From contig JAAVBQ010000015.1 in assembly GCA_014803485.1 (NCBI GenBank), positions 8,393 to 44,083 of the forward strand: 35,691 nt of DNA, read 5' to 3'. Within the stretch, counting starts at the first letter, position 1. Each line of letters starts with the position of its first letter. Positions 18,955-25,284 of the stretch are shown here, piece after piece. The stretch is from a bacterium (GTDB lineage: Bacteria > Bacteroidota > Bacteroidia > Bacteroidales > P3). Position numbers and translations under genes: made by a program. A model generated the notes under the pieces. That model was given only the letters and a program-made list of their open reading frames with translations, did not search any database and was not told the DNA's origin.

Positions 18955-18962
18955 TAACTTTG
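18955..18962 (+). promoter_or_regulatory. -7 promoter element of rlmH
   Basis: TAACTTTG is an exact TAnnTTTG match. A TTG at 18928-18930 is 24 nt upstream, longer than normal, so only the -7 element is well supported. It lies inside the 5' end of the track ORF and argues that translation begins further downstream. Confidence 0.5.
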
Positions 18963-18985
18963 CAGAAAAACGTAAAAGAACGCCC

Positions 18986-19459
18986 GTGCAGATTACTTTC
19001 CTACAGAACGGCAAGACGGAAGAGTCCTACCTCAAGGAAGGCATTTCCATTTTTGAGAAGCGGCTCGAACATTATGTTCCGTATAAAAGCGAGGTGATTC
19101 CGGCCTTGAAGAACGCGCGGAACATGCCGGTGGCCAAGCAGAAGCAGGAAGAATTTTTGCAGATGCGCAAATGGTTCGAGAAGTCGGACTGCGTGATTCT
19201 GCTGGATGAGCACGGCAAGGAATACGGCTCGGCGGAGTTCGCCGAGTTTCTGCAAGCCAAGATGAATGCGGGCGTGCGCAACCTCATGTTCGTGGTCGGC
19301 GGGCCTTTCGGATTCGCCCCCGAAGCCTACGAAGCCGCCCACGGCCGTCTTTCTATCTCCAAGATGACCTTCTCCCATCAAATGATACGCCTCCTCTTCA
19401 CCGAACAACTCTACCGCGCCTTCACCATCCTCAAAGGCGAACCCTACCACAACGTCTAA
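18986..19459 (+). CDS. rlmH: 23S rRNA (pseudouridine1915-N3)-methyltransferase RlmH
   Basis: SPOUT-class methyltransferase that modifies pseudouridine 1915 in helix 69 of 23S rRNA, using S-adenosylmethionine. Motifs: SYLKEGISIFEKRL near the start, CVILLDEHGKEYGSAEFAEFL, the knot glycine loop FVVGGPFGF, and the C-terminal KMTFSHQMIRLLFTEQLYRAFTILKGEPYHNV, which is nearly invariant in RlmH. The track start at ATG 18950 gives 169 residues, but the TAACTTTG element at 18955 would place transcription start after it. The GTG at 18986 (VQITFLQNG) gives 157 residues, the usual length. Monocistronic, between the SusD gene and a strong terminator. Confidence 0.92.
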   Translation: MQITFLQNGKTEESYLKEGISIFEKRLEHYVPYKSEVIPALKNARNMPVAKQKQEEFLQMRKWFEKSDCVILLDEHGKEYGSAEFAEFLQAKMNAGVRNLMFVVGGPFGFAPEAYEAAHGRLSISKMTFSHQMIRLLFTEQLYRAFTILKGEPYHNV

Positions 19460-19486
19460 AGCGGAAAACATCCAAAAACCAATCTG

Positions 19487-19540
19487 TATTGGATAAAAAA
19501 CCTCTTTTTTGTCCAATACAACATTTTTATTGGATAAAAA
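19487..19540. repeat. Repeated TATTGGATAAAAA with an inverted copy between
   Basis: TATTGGATAAAAA occurs at 19487-19499 and 19528-19540, with the inverted core TCCAATA at 19512-19518. The second copy and the inverted core form a short hairpin (TCCAATA/TATTGGA). The first copy is also part of CCAATCTGTATTGG. The tract lies between rlmH and the bidirectional terminator and contains no gene. Confidence 0.6.
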
Positions 19541-19558
19541 CCGGATTTGATTTTATAA

Positions 19559-19593
19559 AAAAGAGGCGATATGTTATCCATATCGCCTCTTTT
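19559..19593. terminator. Bidirectional intrinsic terminator
   Basis: A perfect 15-bp stem (AAAAGAGGCGATATG / CATATCGCCTCTTTT) closes a 5-nt loop TTATC. T4 follows on the plus strand (end of rlmH) and T6 on the minus strand (end of the three-gene envelope operon, whose last stop is 22 nt away). Confidence 0.88.
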
Positions 19594-19614
19594 CCAAAAG
19601 TTGACAAAAAGTAT

Positions 19615-20643
19615 TTAGAACTTGATACCTAAACCAACACCATAAGGCTGAGCGCCAACAGTCAAAGACACTGTATTACGATAAGGCGCAATTCCATGTT
19701 GCTCATTCGCCGCCTGTAGAATTTTATCCATTTTCTTAAGCGACTTAACGTAAGTCGGAATACCTGCTATAACAAACCCTACTCCCACTGCAAAGAAACC
19801 AGCACCCGTACCAATGATGCTCCCATCAATATCATCTTCATCAAAATAACCATTCTTCTTCTCCTTCATAACCCACAATACCTCATCTAATATCATAGGA
19901 AGTCCTATAACGGCACACACTCCACCACTAGCAAAGAAAGATATACCAACAACACGTTGTTTCTTGGCATCCTGCCAACTATTAAAATAATTTCCCAAAT
20001 AATTTCTCGCTTGTTCCTTCGTCATTTTGTTTTGAACCATGTATTTATCTTGTACAAACAAGTTCGCTCCTTTACGCACAACTGTTGATTCAGAATCCAA
20101 AGTAATTTCATCTTCATCACCATATGCAACCTCCATTTTTCCACCTCGACCTATTACAGGTTCCGGCGAAGCGAACAAACGGCCTGCCATTGTTCGGCAG
20201 CCTTCTGCCATTTCTTGAGCGGACATGCCCATCTGTTCATAGTCGGTGCGCTCCAACTTGGCGGTTTCCACGTCCAGGATCTTGGCGGTAACAATCATAT
20301 TGGTGGCATCAATCTTGGCGGCTTCCGCCACCAATACATAGGCCGCCCCTGTCATTTCCCCCAAACGCTTGATTTGTTCATCGCTCACCATACCTGTGCG
20401 TTGAAAGTCCTGTTCCCCTTGTATCGCCACCATATCCACACGGTCATAACCCTCATAGCCTTGCGTCTGCGTAATAGCTTTCGCCAAGGTAGTGCGGAGC
20501 AACAATTTGACCCCGTAATTAATCGCATTATCCCGGTCTACCACTTCCAAAATGGCCACCTTTTTGGTAGGCGCTTCCGATTGCGCCCGTAGCAAAGGCA
20601 TGCCCATTAAAAACACACCCAATAACAACATGAATCGTTTCAT
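19615..20643 (-). CDS. CsgG/FlgO-like envelope protein with two C-terminal membrane segments
   Basis: A 342-residue exported protein. A Sec signal peptide ends near residue 20 (LLRAQ). Residues about 27-165 follow the CsgG/FlgO/TolB-N pattern: KKVAILEVVDR, a helix with LLLRTTLAKAI, YDRVDMVAI, then GMVSDEQIKRLGEMTGAAYVLVAEAAKID and VTAKILDVETAKL. Unlike CsgG it is followed by a stretch with two hydrophobic segments (VVGISFFASGGVCAVIGLPMIL and IIGTGAGFFAVGVGFVIAGIP), then a short C-terminal tail. It is the last gene of a tight three-gene minus-strand unit, 6 nt after its neighbour. The part encoding the C-terminal half is visibly richer in A+T than the N-terminal half. Function is unknown; the family relation is my reading of the pattern and not a database result. 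Confidence 0.75.
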   Translation of the reverse strand: MKRFMLLLGVFLMGMPLLRAQSEAPTKKVAILEVVDRDNAINYGVKLLLRTTLAKAITQTQGYEGYDRVDMVAIQGEQDFQRTGMVSDEQIKRLGEMTGAAYVLVAEAAKIDATNMIVTAKILDVETAKLERTDYEQMGMSAQEMAEGCRTMAGRLFASPEPVIGRGGKMEVAYGDEDEITLDSESTVVRKGANLFVQDKYMVQNKMTKEQARNYLGNYFNSWQDAKKQRVVGISFFASGGVCAVIGLPMILDEVLWVMKEKKNGYFDEDDIDGSIIGTGAGFFAVGVGFVIAGIPTYVKSLKKMDKILQAANEQHGIAPYRNTVSLTVGAQPYGVGLGIKF

Positions 20644-20649
20644 AACTAT

Positions 20650-21681
20650 TTAATTGTTAATAATATTATTGATTACTTTTTCTATCTCTTTGGAAACATC
20701 CTTATACGCCGCCCGTGCCGCTTCGGTAAAATTGAGCGTATGGCCGCCTTTCACCGTCACCTCATCCGCGTAAATACGCTGTCCCGTTACGGTTTTATCA
20801 ATAACAATCTGCGCATCCACATAAGCGAAGAATGTGGTTGTATTACCGATGGTGTTTGAATTATAGTTGCGCGCCGATGCCACCACACTGATGACCCAAT
20901 CGGCCTGTGTGGCGTCCGAAACCCAACTGCAACCCGCCTCCGACAACATCCCTTTGATTTCGTTCTGTAGTTTGAAATAAGGCTGTCCGTATAAATCGGC
21001 CGTACAAGACAGATATATCCGATTGGCATTCTGCAATTCAGATGCCCGTTGCTTTACCTGTCGCTCCAATCGGTTGCGTTGTTCCAACAAGTCTTCCAAT
21101 TCCTGCTTCGGAAATCCGAAAAAGCTCAACCAGAAAAACGGGGTTGCGATTTTTTCCAATTCAACAACCACGCCGTCCAATTCCGCCCGAGCCTTGGCGT
21201 TAAAACCCGCCTGCACATAATTTTCCGCCACTTTCAGCGCGTTTTCCATTTTGCTCAAACTTATGCGGGCTTCTTTCTCATAGTATTGACAGGCTGTGGA
21301 TTTATTGATAAACGCAATAGCCTTCCCCTCTTGGGTCTGCGGATTATAAACGGTTGCCGTTTCCACAAAACGCAAATCGACATCGGTACTGAAACGGATT
21401 GTGGAGACATATGCCGTACGTGACCGACCGTCTACCGCCTGTTTGTGCATAAGGGCCTCATCTTCCACACGGGTTTGCACCGTCTTGGCGAGGTTGGTAC
21501 GCGCCACGTCCAACAAGTATTGTTTAAACACCGTTTCCAACAAACCGCGTACATTTTTAGCACTTTGGACATCGTAGAAGTAACCGCCGTAGGTATATTT
21601 CACCCATTCCGGCGGTACTTCCTGCCCCTTTATCATCAAAAACATACTGCCGAAAAGCAGCATGAACAAAATCCTTTTCAT
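20650..21681 (-). CDS. Envelope protein with LPP20/FlgT-like N-terminal region
   Basis: A 343-residue exported protein with a signal peptide (about 1-19, ending IKGQ). After PPEWV, residues about 45-135 show the alternating pattern of LPP20/FlgT-N domains (a helix with ARTNLAKTVQTRVEDEA, strands with VDLRFVETATVY, then KAIAFINKSTACQYY). A coiled-coil region follows (about 140-215, LEDLLEQRNRLERQVKQRASEL). The C-terminal domain (about 220-340) has MLSEAGCSWVSDATQADWVISV and a YADEVTVKGG segment, resembling TolB-N/FlgT-middle folds. Neighbours are an LPP20-like lipoprotein gene 1 nt upstream and the CsgG-like gene 6 nt downstream. I do not recognise a characterised homologue; a role in an outer-membrane or periplasmic assembly is inferred. 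Confidence 0.7.
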   Translation of the reverse strand: MKRILFMLLFGSMFLMIKGQEVPPEWVKYTYGGYFYDVQSAKNVRGLLETVFKQYLLDVARTNLAKTVQTRVEDEALMHKQAVDGRSRTAYVSTIRFSTDVDLRFVETATVYNPQTQEGKAIAFINKSTACQYYEKEARISLSKMENALKVAENYVQAGFNAKARAELDGVVVELEKIATPFFWLSFFGFPKQELEDLLEQRNRLERQVKQRASELQNANRIYLSCTADLYGQPYFKLQNEIKGMLSEAGCSWVSDATQADWVISVVASARNYNSNTIGNTTTFFAYVDAQIVIDKTVTGQRIYADEVTVKGGHTLNFTEAARAAYKDVSKEIEKVINNIINN

Positions 21682-21682
21682 C

Positions 21683-22309
21683 TTATTTGCCCCGCGCCGC
21701 TTCCATAATGGCCTTGTTCACCTCGATGAACTGCTCCAATTCTTCTTCGCTCAAGTTCGAAGGTCGAAACGCACCCGCGCTATTGAGTAAATCTTGGAAC
21801 CGGTCGCCACGAATGCCGACCTTGGCCGTTACTTCATACATCCGCGTAGCCGAACTATAAGCTATTGTGGCCTCCCCAAAGGGTTCACAGGCCTTTGTAA
21901 GACTAATGCTGACTTGTTTCCAATACGTTGTTAAAGCTTGTTCCACATGACCGTTATTCGCAACATTTCCACGTTCAGCCGCAGCCTGCACGGCATTATT
22001 CAACACCATTGCTATTGTGGCATAGGCTTCCCGATTGGCCATTTCAATGGCAACCTGCTTGTTGTCGGCTTTTCCGATGCCGGCAAACCACTTATACGGT
22101 GTCTTGACGATTTTCGTCCCTTCTTCATTCAATCCCTCATAATTTGTATAACCGGTCTGCTGGTAATGCTCCACAATAACCCGTTCGCCTTCCAAGCTTT
22201 TGCTTTTTTCTCGTCCAAGAACGACATCCGTTGATTTGGTGTGATGTTTGGCACCCGAACAGGCACACATCATTACGGCCAGACCGCACAACAAAATTGT
22301 TTTTTTCAT
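21683..22309 (-). CDS. LPP20-like outer-membrane lipoprotein
   Basis: A 208-residue lipoprotein: signal peptide with lipobox MMCAC (Cys17). The central part (about 70-170) has KWFAGIGKADNKQVAIEMAN, then REAYATIAMVLNNAVQ, and a strand-rich end with RMYEVTAKVGI. This is the LPP20/FlgP pattern (an A-x2-A helix followed by a Tyr-containing strand). In flagellated bacteria FlgP forms an outer-membrane-associated ring together with FlgT and FlgO; here no flagellar gene is nearby and Bacteroidales lack flagella. First gene of the minus-strand unit, preceded by a plausible promoter. The tail LSEEELEQFIEVNKAIMEA is helical. Confidence 0.78.
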   Translation of the reverse strand: MKKTILLCGLAVMMCACSGAKHHTKSTDVVLGREKSKSLEGERVIVEHYQQTGYTNYEGLNEEGTKIVKTPYKWFAGIGKADNKQVAIEMANREAYATIAMVLNNAVQAAAERGNVANNGHVEQALTTYWKQVSISLTKACEPFGEATIAYSSATRMYEVTAKVGIRGDRFQDLLNSAGAFRPSNLSEEELEQFIEVNKAIMEAARGK

Positions 22310-22332
22310 ATTGTCTCGTTTTAATTAGGGGA

Positions 22333-22364
22333 CAAAGGTGGTGATTTTTTGCGACCAAAACAAA
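22333..22364 (-). promoter_or_regulatory. Candidate promoter of the three-gene envelope operon
   Basis: On the minus strand TTTG (22361-22364) is followed after exactly 20 nt by CACCTTTG (22333-22340), one base from TAnnTTTG. The predicted start near 22328 gives a leader of about 19 nt before the ATG at 22309. Confidence 0.5.
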
Positions 22365-22374
22365 CGTAACTTAT

Positions 22375-22487
22375 TGTATTTTATTATTATAAAAGAGTTC
22401 AGGCGCACAGGAATGCGCCCGCCCGCAGAAAAACCTACCCCCTCTCTATCAACCCCTTCCGCCCTTCTTTTATAATAATAAAATACA
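22375..22487. repeat. Perfect 22-bp inverted repeat flanking 69 nt (possible MITE or structured RNA)
   Basis: The left arm (22375-22396) begins TGTATTTTATTATTATAAAA and ends GA; the right arm (22466-22487) is its exact reverse complement. The 69-nt interior is much richer in G+C and pyrimidines, and contains its own hairpin GGCGCA-N6-TGCGCC (22402-22419). No open reading frame of note is inside. No clear target-site duplication is seen at the outer edges. It lies in the 448-nt gap between the envelope operon and the abiE locus. It could be a miniature inverted-repeat element, a stable RNA hairpin or a divergent-region insulator. Confidence 0.7.
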
Positions 22488-22682
22488 TCATATAATAACC
22501 GGACGCATCAAAAAAAGTTATCAACAATACAAAAAAGTTAAAATCAGCCCGTCAAAACATAAAAACCACCCTCTCGCCCACCCTCTGGCTTCGTTAAAAT
22601 CACCCTTCCGACGATATATAGAAAACAAAACCTGAAATAATTGTGCACATCACAAAACCGCAACACTTCAAAATTCTTGTTT
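22488..22682. other. Non-coding AT-rich spacer upstream of the abiE promoter
   Basis: No gene is seen. It contains two tandem AAAAAAGTTA copies (near 22511-22520 and 22531-22540), two CCACCCTCT copies near 22566-22582, and AAACCTGAA (22628-22636). The reverse complement of the last, TTCAGGTTT, occurs again at 22728-22736 in the abiE leader. Composition is lower in G+C than the flanking core genes. Confidence 0.5.
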
Positions 22683-22736
22683 TTTGCGTAAAAAAAAAGA
22701 ATTTTTGATTATCTTTGCACAGATAATATTCAGGTT
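22683..22736 (+). promoter_or_regulatory. abiE promoter with overlapping operator-like inverted repeat
   Basis: TTTG (22683-22686) and TATCTTTG (22709-22716, exact TAnnTTTG) are 22 nt apart. The -7 element lies inside a perfect inverted repeat ATTATCT-N6-AGATAAT (22707-22726) that would also cover the transcription start. TTCAGGTTT (22728-22736) sits just downstream. AbiEi antitoxins are known to repress their own promoter through inverted repeats, so this is the likely operator. Confidence 0.65.
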
Positions 22737-22757
22737 TATATTAAAAAAAACAAGATA

Positions 22758-23477
22758 ATGGTTATACGGGAGCAAGTACGGCAAGAGATAGATTCACTAC
22801 AGGAAGGCGTTGTGGTGACAGCTTCCGATTTTGAAGTGCCTCGCCATTATCGAGCCACTTTAATCAAGGCTCTCAACCAATTTGAATATGCCGGTATACT
22901 TAAAAAAGTGTCAAAGGGGAAATATTACAAGCCCCGCCAATCGCGTTTTGGAGAAATGACGCCTTCGGAGAATGAAATAGTAAAGGATTTTCTACAGAAA
23001 GGTCGCAAAACGATAGGTTATATCACAGGAACTCGGGCTTTCTCGGGTTTGGCGTTAACCACACAAATATCCTCCGATATTCTGATTGGAACCAATGTGG
23101 CTCGGCGGCCTCTGCAACGCGGGCAATACAAGATTTCCTTTTTATTGCAGCCCAATTCGATTACCTCGAAAAACATACCCTTGTTAATCATTCTAGACTC
23201 ATTGCGCTTGATTAAGGAAATACCGGCTTCCACTCCCGAGGAAGCACTCCCACAAATCATTGCATGGATTAGAAATCTTTCGGCAAGTGAACAAAAACGG
23301 CTGGCATCTTTAGCTATGAAATACCGTCCTTACGTGCGCGCACTAACGGGAGCGATATTGGAATATCTCGGCTGTCCGTTTTTCGACCTGCAGGAAAGCC
23401 TGAATCCGATAAGCCGCTACTGCCTCGACATCCCGAAGTCTGTATTGCCCACAAGCACTAAATGGAACATAGTATGA
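22758..23477 (+). CDS. AbiEi-family antitoxin (DUF6088-type)
   Basis: A 239-residue cytosolic protein. The N-terminal part (about 1-60) is a winged helix: EGVVVTASDFEVPRHYRATLIKALNQFEYAGILKKV then KGKYYKP. The middle has the GYITGTRAFSGLALTTQISSDILIGTN stretch typical of the Bacteroidota AbiEi/DUF6088 group. The C-terminal half is helical. In type IV abortive infection systems AbiEi is both the antitoxin and the repressor of its own operon. Its TGA overlaps the toxin ATG (ATGA at 23474). The reading frame is intact although the partner toxin is broken. Confidence 0.85.
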   Translation: MVIREQVRQEIDSLQEGVVVTASDFEVPRHYRATLIKALNQFEYAGILKKVSKGKYYKPRQSRFGEMTPSENEIVKDFLQKGRKTIGYITGTRAFSGLALTTQISSDILIGTNVARRPLQRGQYKISFLLQPNSITSKNIPLLIILDSLRLIKEIPASTPEEALPQIIAWIRNLSASEQKRLASLAMKYRPYVRALTGAILEYLGCPFFDLQESLNPISRYCLDIPKSVLPTSTKWNIV

Positions 23478-24297
23478 ACCTGCATAAAGACCCTCAATTA
23501 TTCAAAGATGCCGTAAACATGGCGGCACGCTCTATTGCCGACGGTGGCTTGGGAATAAATCCCTTGTTCATAGAAAAAGACTATTGGATTTGCCGTTCTT
23601 TGGCTTTAATGGTAAAAGGCGATTTGAACAGACTAACGGTTTTTAAAGGAGGCACAAGTCTTTCAAAAGCATATGGTATCGGTGCTCGATTTTCAGAAGA
23701 CATAGATGTAGCCATTATAAAGACTAAAGATTTCCTTCTTCTATAAAAACAGGTCAAATACTTATTGAAATAAATTCTTTTTCAAATCCTTATCCATTTG
23801 AAGCGCGAAAAATCCAAAGTTTTCTCACTCAATTTCTGATACAAACAGGGAACACTGAAATAGTGGAAGACTATGCCATGCAACCATTTTCTATACAAGT
23901 ATTGGATAAGCGAAGAACCCTTACCGAGAAGATGGTTTCCCTACTTCGTTGTTCTTTGGCGAATAGCCCCGAACGACAATTATCGGCCAAAATCCGTCAT
24001 TTCTATGATTTATACTTTTTATCGCTTGATGATGCAACCAATCAATATCTTCATTCGGATGCCTTTTTATCCGAACTGAAAGAATTATTCATTCATGATC
24101 AACATCAATTTGACGAACCGAGTGGTTGGAAAGAGAAAAGCATAGAACATTCCCCTTTGCTCACTTCTTTTGAAAAAATATGGAAGCCTTTAGAGGTTGT
24201 CTATAAAAGAGAACTTCCCGGTTTGGCTTATCAATCAATCCCTGAAGCGACCGATATCAAGGATTGTTTCTGTCGGATTTTGGAATGTTTGCACTAG
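23474..24297 (+). pseudogene. AbiEii-family nucleotidyltransferase toxin, disrupted
   Basis: The first part (23474-23746) reads LFIEKDYWICRSLALMV, then FKGGTSLSKAYGIGARFSEDIDVAI, the nucleotidyltransferase motif GG[TS]-x-DxD of AbiEii toxins, and stops after DFLLL. Homologous sequence resumes in the +1-shifted frame (codon phase of 23863) from about 23731: TGQILIEINSFSNPYPFEARK, then PFSIQVLDKRRTLTEKMVSLLR and SAKIRHFYDLYFL, ending at the TAG 24297. The usual segment between the catalytic motif and the INSFSNPYPF region (roughly 60-70 residues from memory of the family) is missing, so the gene suffered an internal deletion that also shifted the frame. The track lists the pieces as two ORFs (94 and 144 residues). 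The catalytic motif is in the separated N-terminal piece, so toxicity is unlikely. Confidence 0.85.
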
Positions 24298-24665
24298 TTG
24301 TTACTTCCCCCCTTCTTCCCGTACTTCTTCAAAAAGATGTCGTAGTGTTCGGTGCCCCAGGCCAGCATGGCGTCGATAATAGGCAGGAGGGTTTTGCCGA
24401 GGGGGGTGATTTTATATTCCGAGCGCGGCGGCAGTTCGGGGAACACGGTTTTGGAAACCAGGCCGTCTTCGGTCATTTCCTTGAGTTGGATATCGAGCAC
24501 CCGAGGAGCGGCCTCCGGCAGACATTTGTGAATCTCGCTGGGGCGCATCGCCTCCCCGGAGCGCAATTCATCGAGGATACACGATTTCCATTTGGATTCT
24601 ATCAGACTCATCGTGAGCCGCAAGGGGCAATCGAGATCCACGGGTATTTTCTTTTCGTAGGCCAT
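24294..24665 (-). CDS. HxlR-family transcriptional regulator
   Basis: A 123-residue winged-helix regulator: DCPLRLTMSLIESKWKSCILDELRSG, then AMRPSEIHKCLPEAAPRVLDIQLKEMTEDGLV, and the wing FPELPPRSEYKITPLGKTLLPI. The cysteine before PL is the position used for thiol-based sensing in HxlR members such as YodB and HypR, so a response to electrophiles, quinones or disulfide stress is plausible. The track ORF extends to 24818, but the region upstream of the ATG at 24665 carries the promoter element TACCTTTG, so MAYEKKIPVD is the start. It is divergent from the NTF2-like/flavoprotein pair, its likely target. Its stop codon shares CTAG with the stop of the broken toxin gene on the other strand. Confidence 0.9.
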   Translation of the reverse strand: MAYEKKIPVDLDCPLRLTMSLIESKWKSCILDELRSGEAMRPSEIHKCLPEAAPRVLDIQLKEMTEDGLVSKTVFPELPPRSEYKITPLGKTLLPIIDAMLAWGTEHYDIFLKKYGKKGGSNN

Positions 24666-24693
24666 AGCGGTGTCGGTTGAAAATGCAACTCCG

Positions 24694-24722
24694 CAAAGGT
24701 AGCCAATACTCCTAAAAATCAA
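24694..24722 (-). promoter_or_regulatory. HxlR gene promoter
   Basis: On the minus strand TTG (24720-24722) is followed after 18 nt by TACCTTTG (24694-24701), an exact -7 match. Predicted start near 24689, leader about 24 nt. Confidence 0.6.
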
Positions 24723-24764
24723 CATACAGAATAAATTTTCGGTATATGAATAATTTTTCGGTAC

Positions 24765-24795
24765 TTGTTTTCCGTGCCATACTCCAATAATTTTG
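24765..24795 (+). promoter_or_regulatory. Promoter of the NTF2-like/flavoprotein operon
   Basis: TTG (24765-24767), 20 nt, TAATTTTG (24788-24795, exact TAnnTTTG). The predicted start near 24800 leaves an unusually long leader of about 100 nt with a small hairpin CCAAG-TTCC-CTTGG (24845-24858). The divergent HxlR promoter is about 45 nt away, so one bound regulator could control both. Confidence 0.65.
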
Positions 24796-24900
24796 CAGTC
24801 GTAAAACAAAAACCTCAACCTTTAAGTTAAGCCGAGTGCAGAGGCCAAGTTCCCTTGGACTATGCCGAGGCGATTAAAGGTCGGTTGAAAACCAAACACT

Positions 24901-25284
24901 ATGAGAGACGAAATCAAAGAATACGAAGCGGTGCAGCAAGCCGCGATGAAGTTTGTAAAAAGCGTGGCCGAGGGCAACAGCGCGCATGCCAAGACGCTCT
25001 TTACTGAAGATGCCGTGTTGTTCGGCATGCTCGACGGGGTTCTGGAACACGGTTCCATTCAACAGTTCTACCACAATGTGGATACCGTGGGTGCCGGCAG
25101 TGATTTCAAGGCGCGTGTGGATGTGCTCGCCGTGGAAGAAACGGTGGCGGTGGTGCGTGTATTGGAAGAAAAATGGGGCGGCCGCATCGACTTCACCGAT
25201 TTCCTGCTCCTGCTCAAGCTCAACGGCGAATGGAAATGCGTGGCCAAAGCCTATAATCAGAACTCCAATACCATAAAGAAATGA
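24901..25284 (+). CDS. Nuclear transport factor 2-like (lumazine-binding-like) small protein
   Basis: A 127-residue protein without signal peptide. The pattern fits the NTF2/SnoaL-like cone fold of the Lumazine_bd_2 group: a first helix with EAVQQAAMKFVKSVAEGN, FTEDAVLFGMLDG, a strand pair VDVLAVEETVAVVRVLEEKW, and a late FTDFLLLLKLNGEWKCVAKAY strand set. Such proteins are often accessory to redox enzymes or bind small ligands; enzymatic function is not assured. It overlaps the flavoprotein gene by 4 nt (ATGA), indicating joint expression under the HxlR regulator. Confidence 0.85.
   Translation: MRDEIKEYEAVQQAAMKFVKSVAEGNSAHAKTLFTEDAVLFGMLDGVLEHGSIQQFYHNVDTVGAGSDFKARVDVLAVEETVAVVRVLEEKWGGRIDFTDFLLLLKLNGEWKCVAKAYNQNSNTIKK

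Noticed and set aside
22517-22527. TTATCAACA as a DnaA box or origin
   Set aside because: A single near-match in AT-rich DNA without further boxes or replication-initiation genes is not enough for an origin.
22488-22757. CRISPR-like or tandem repeat array
   Set aside because: Only pairs of short A-rich or C-rich words occur, without regular repeat-spacer units.
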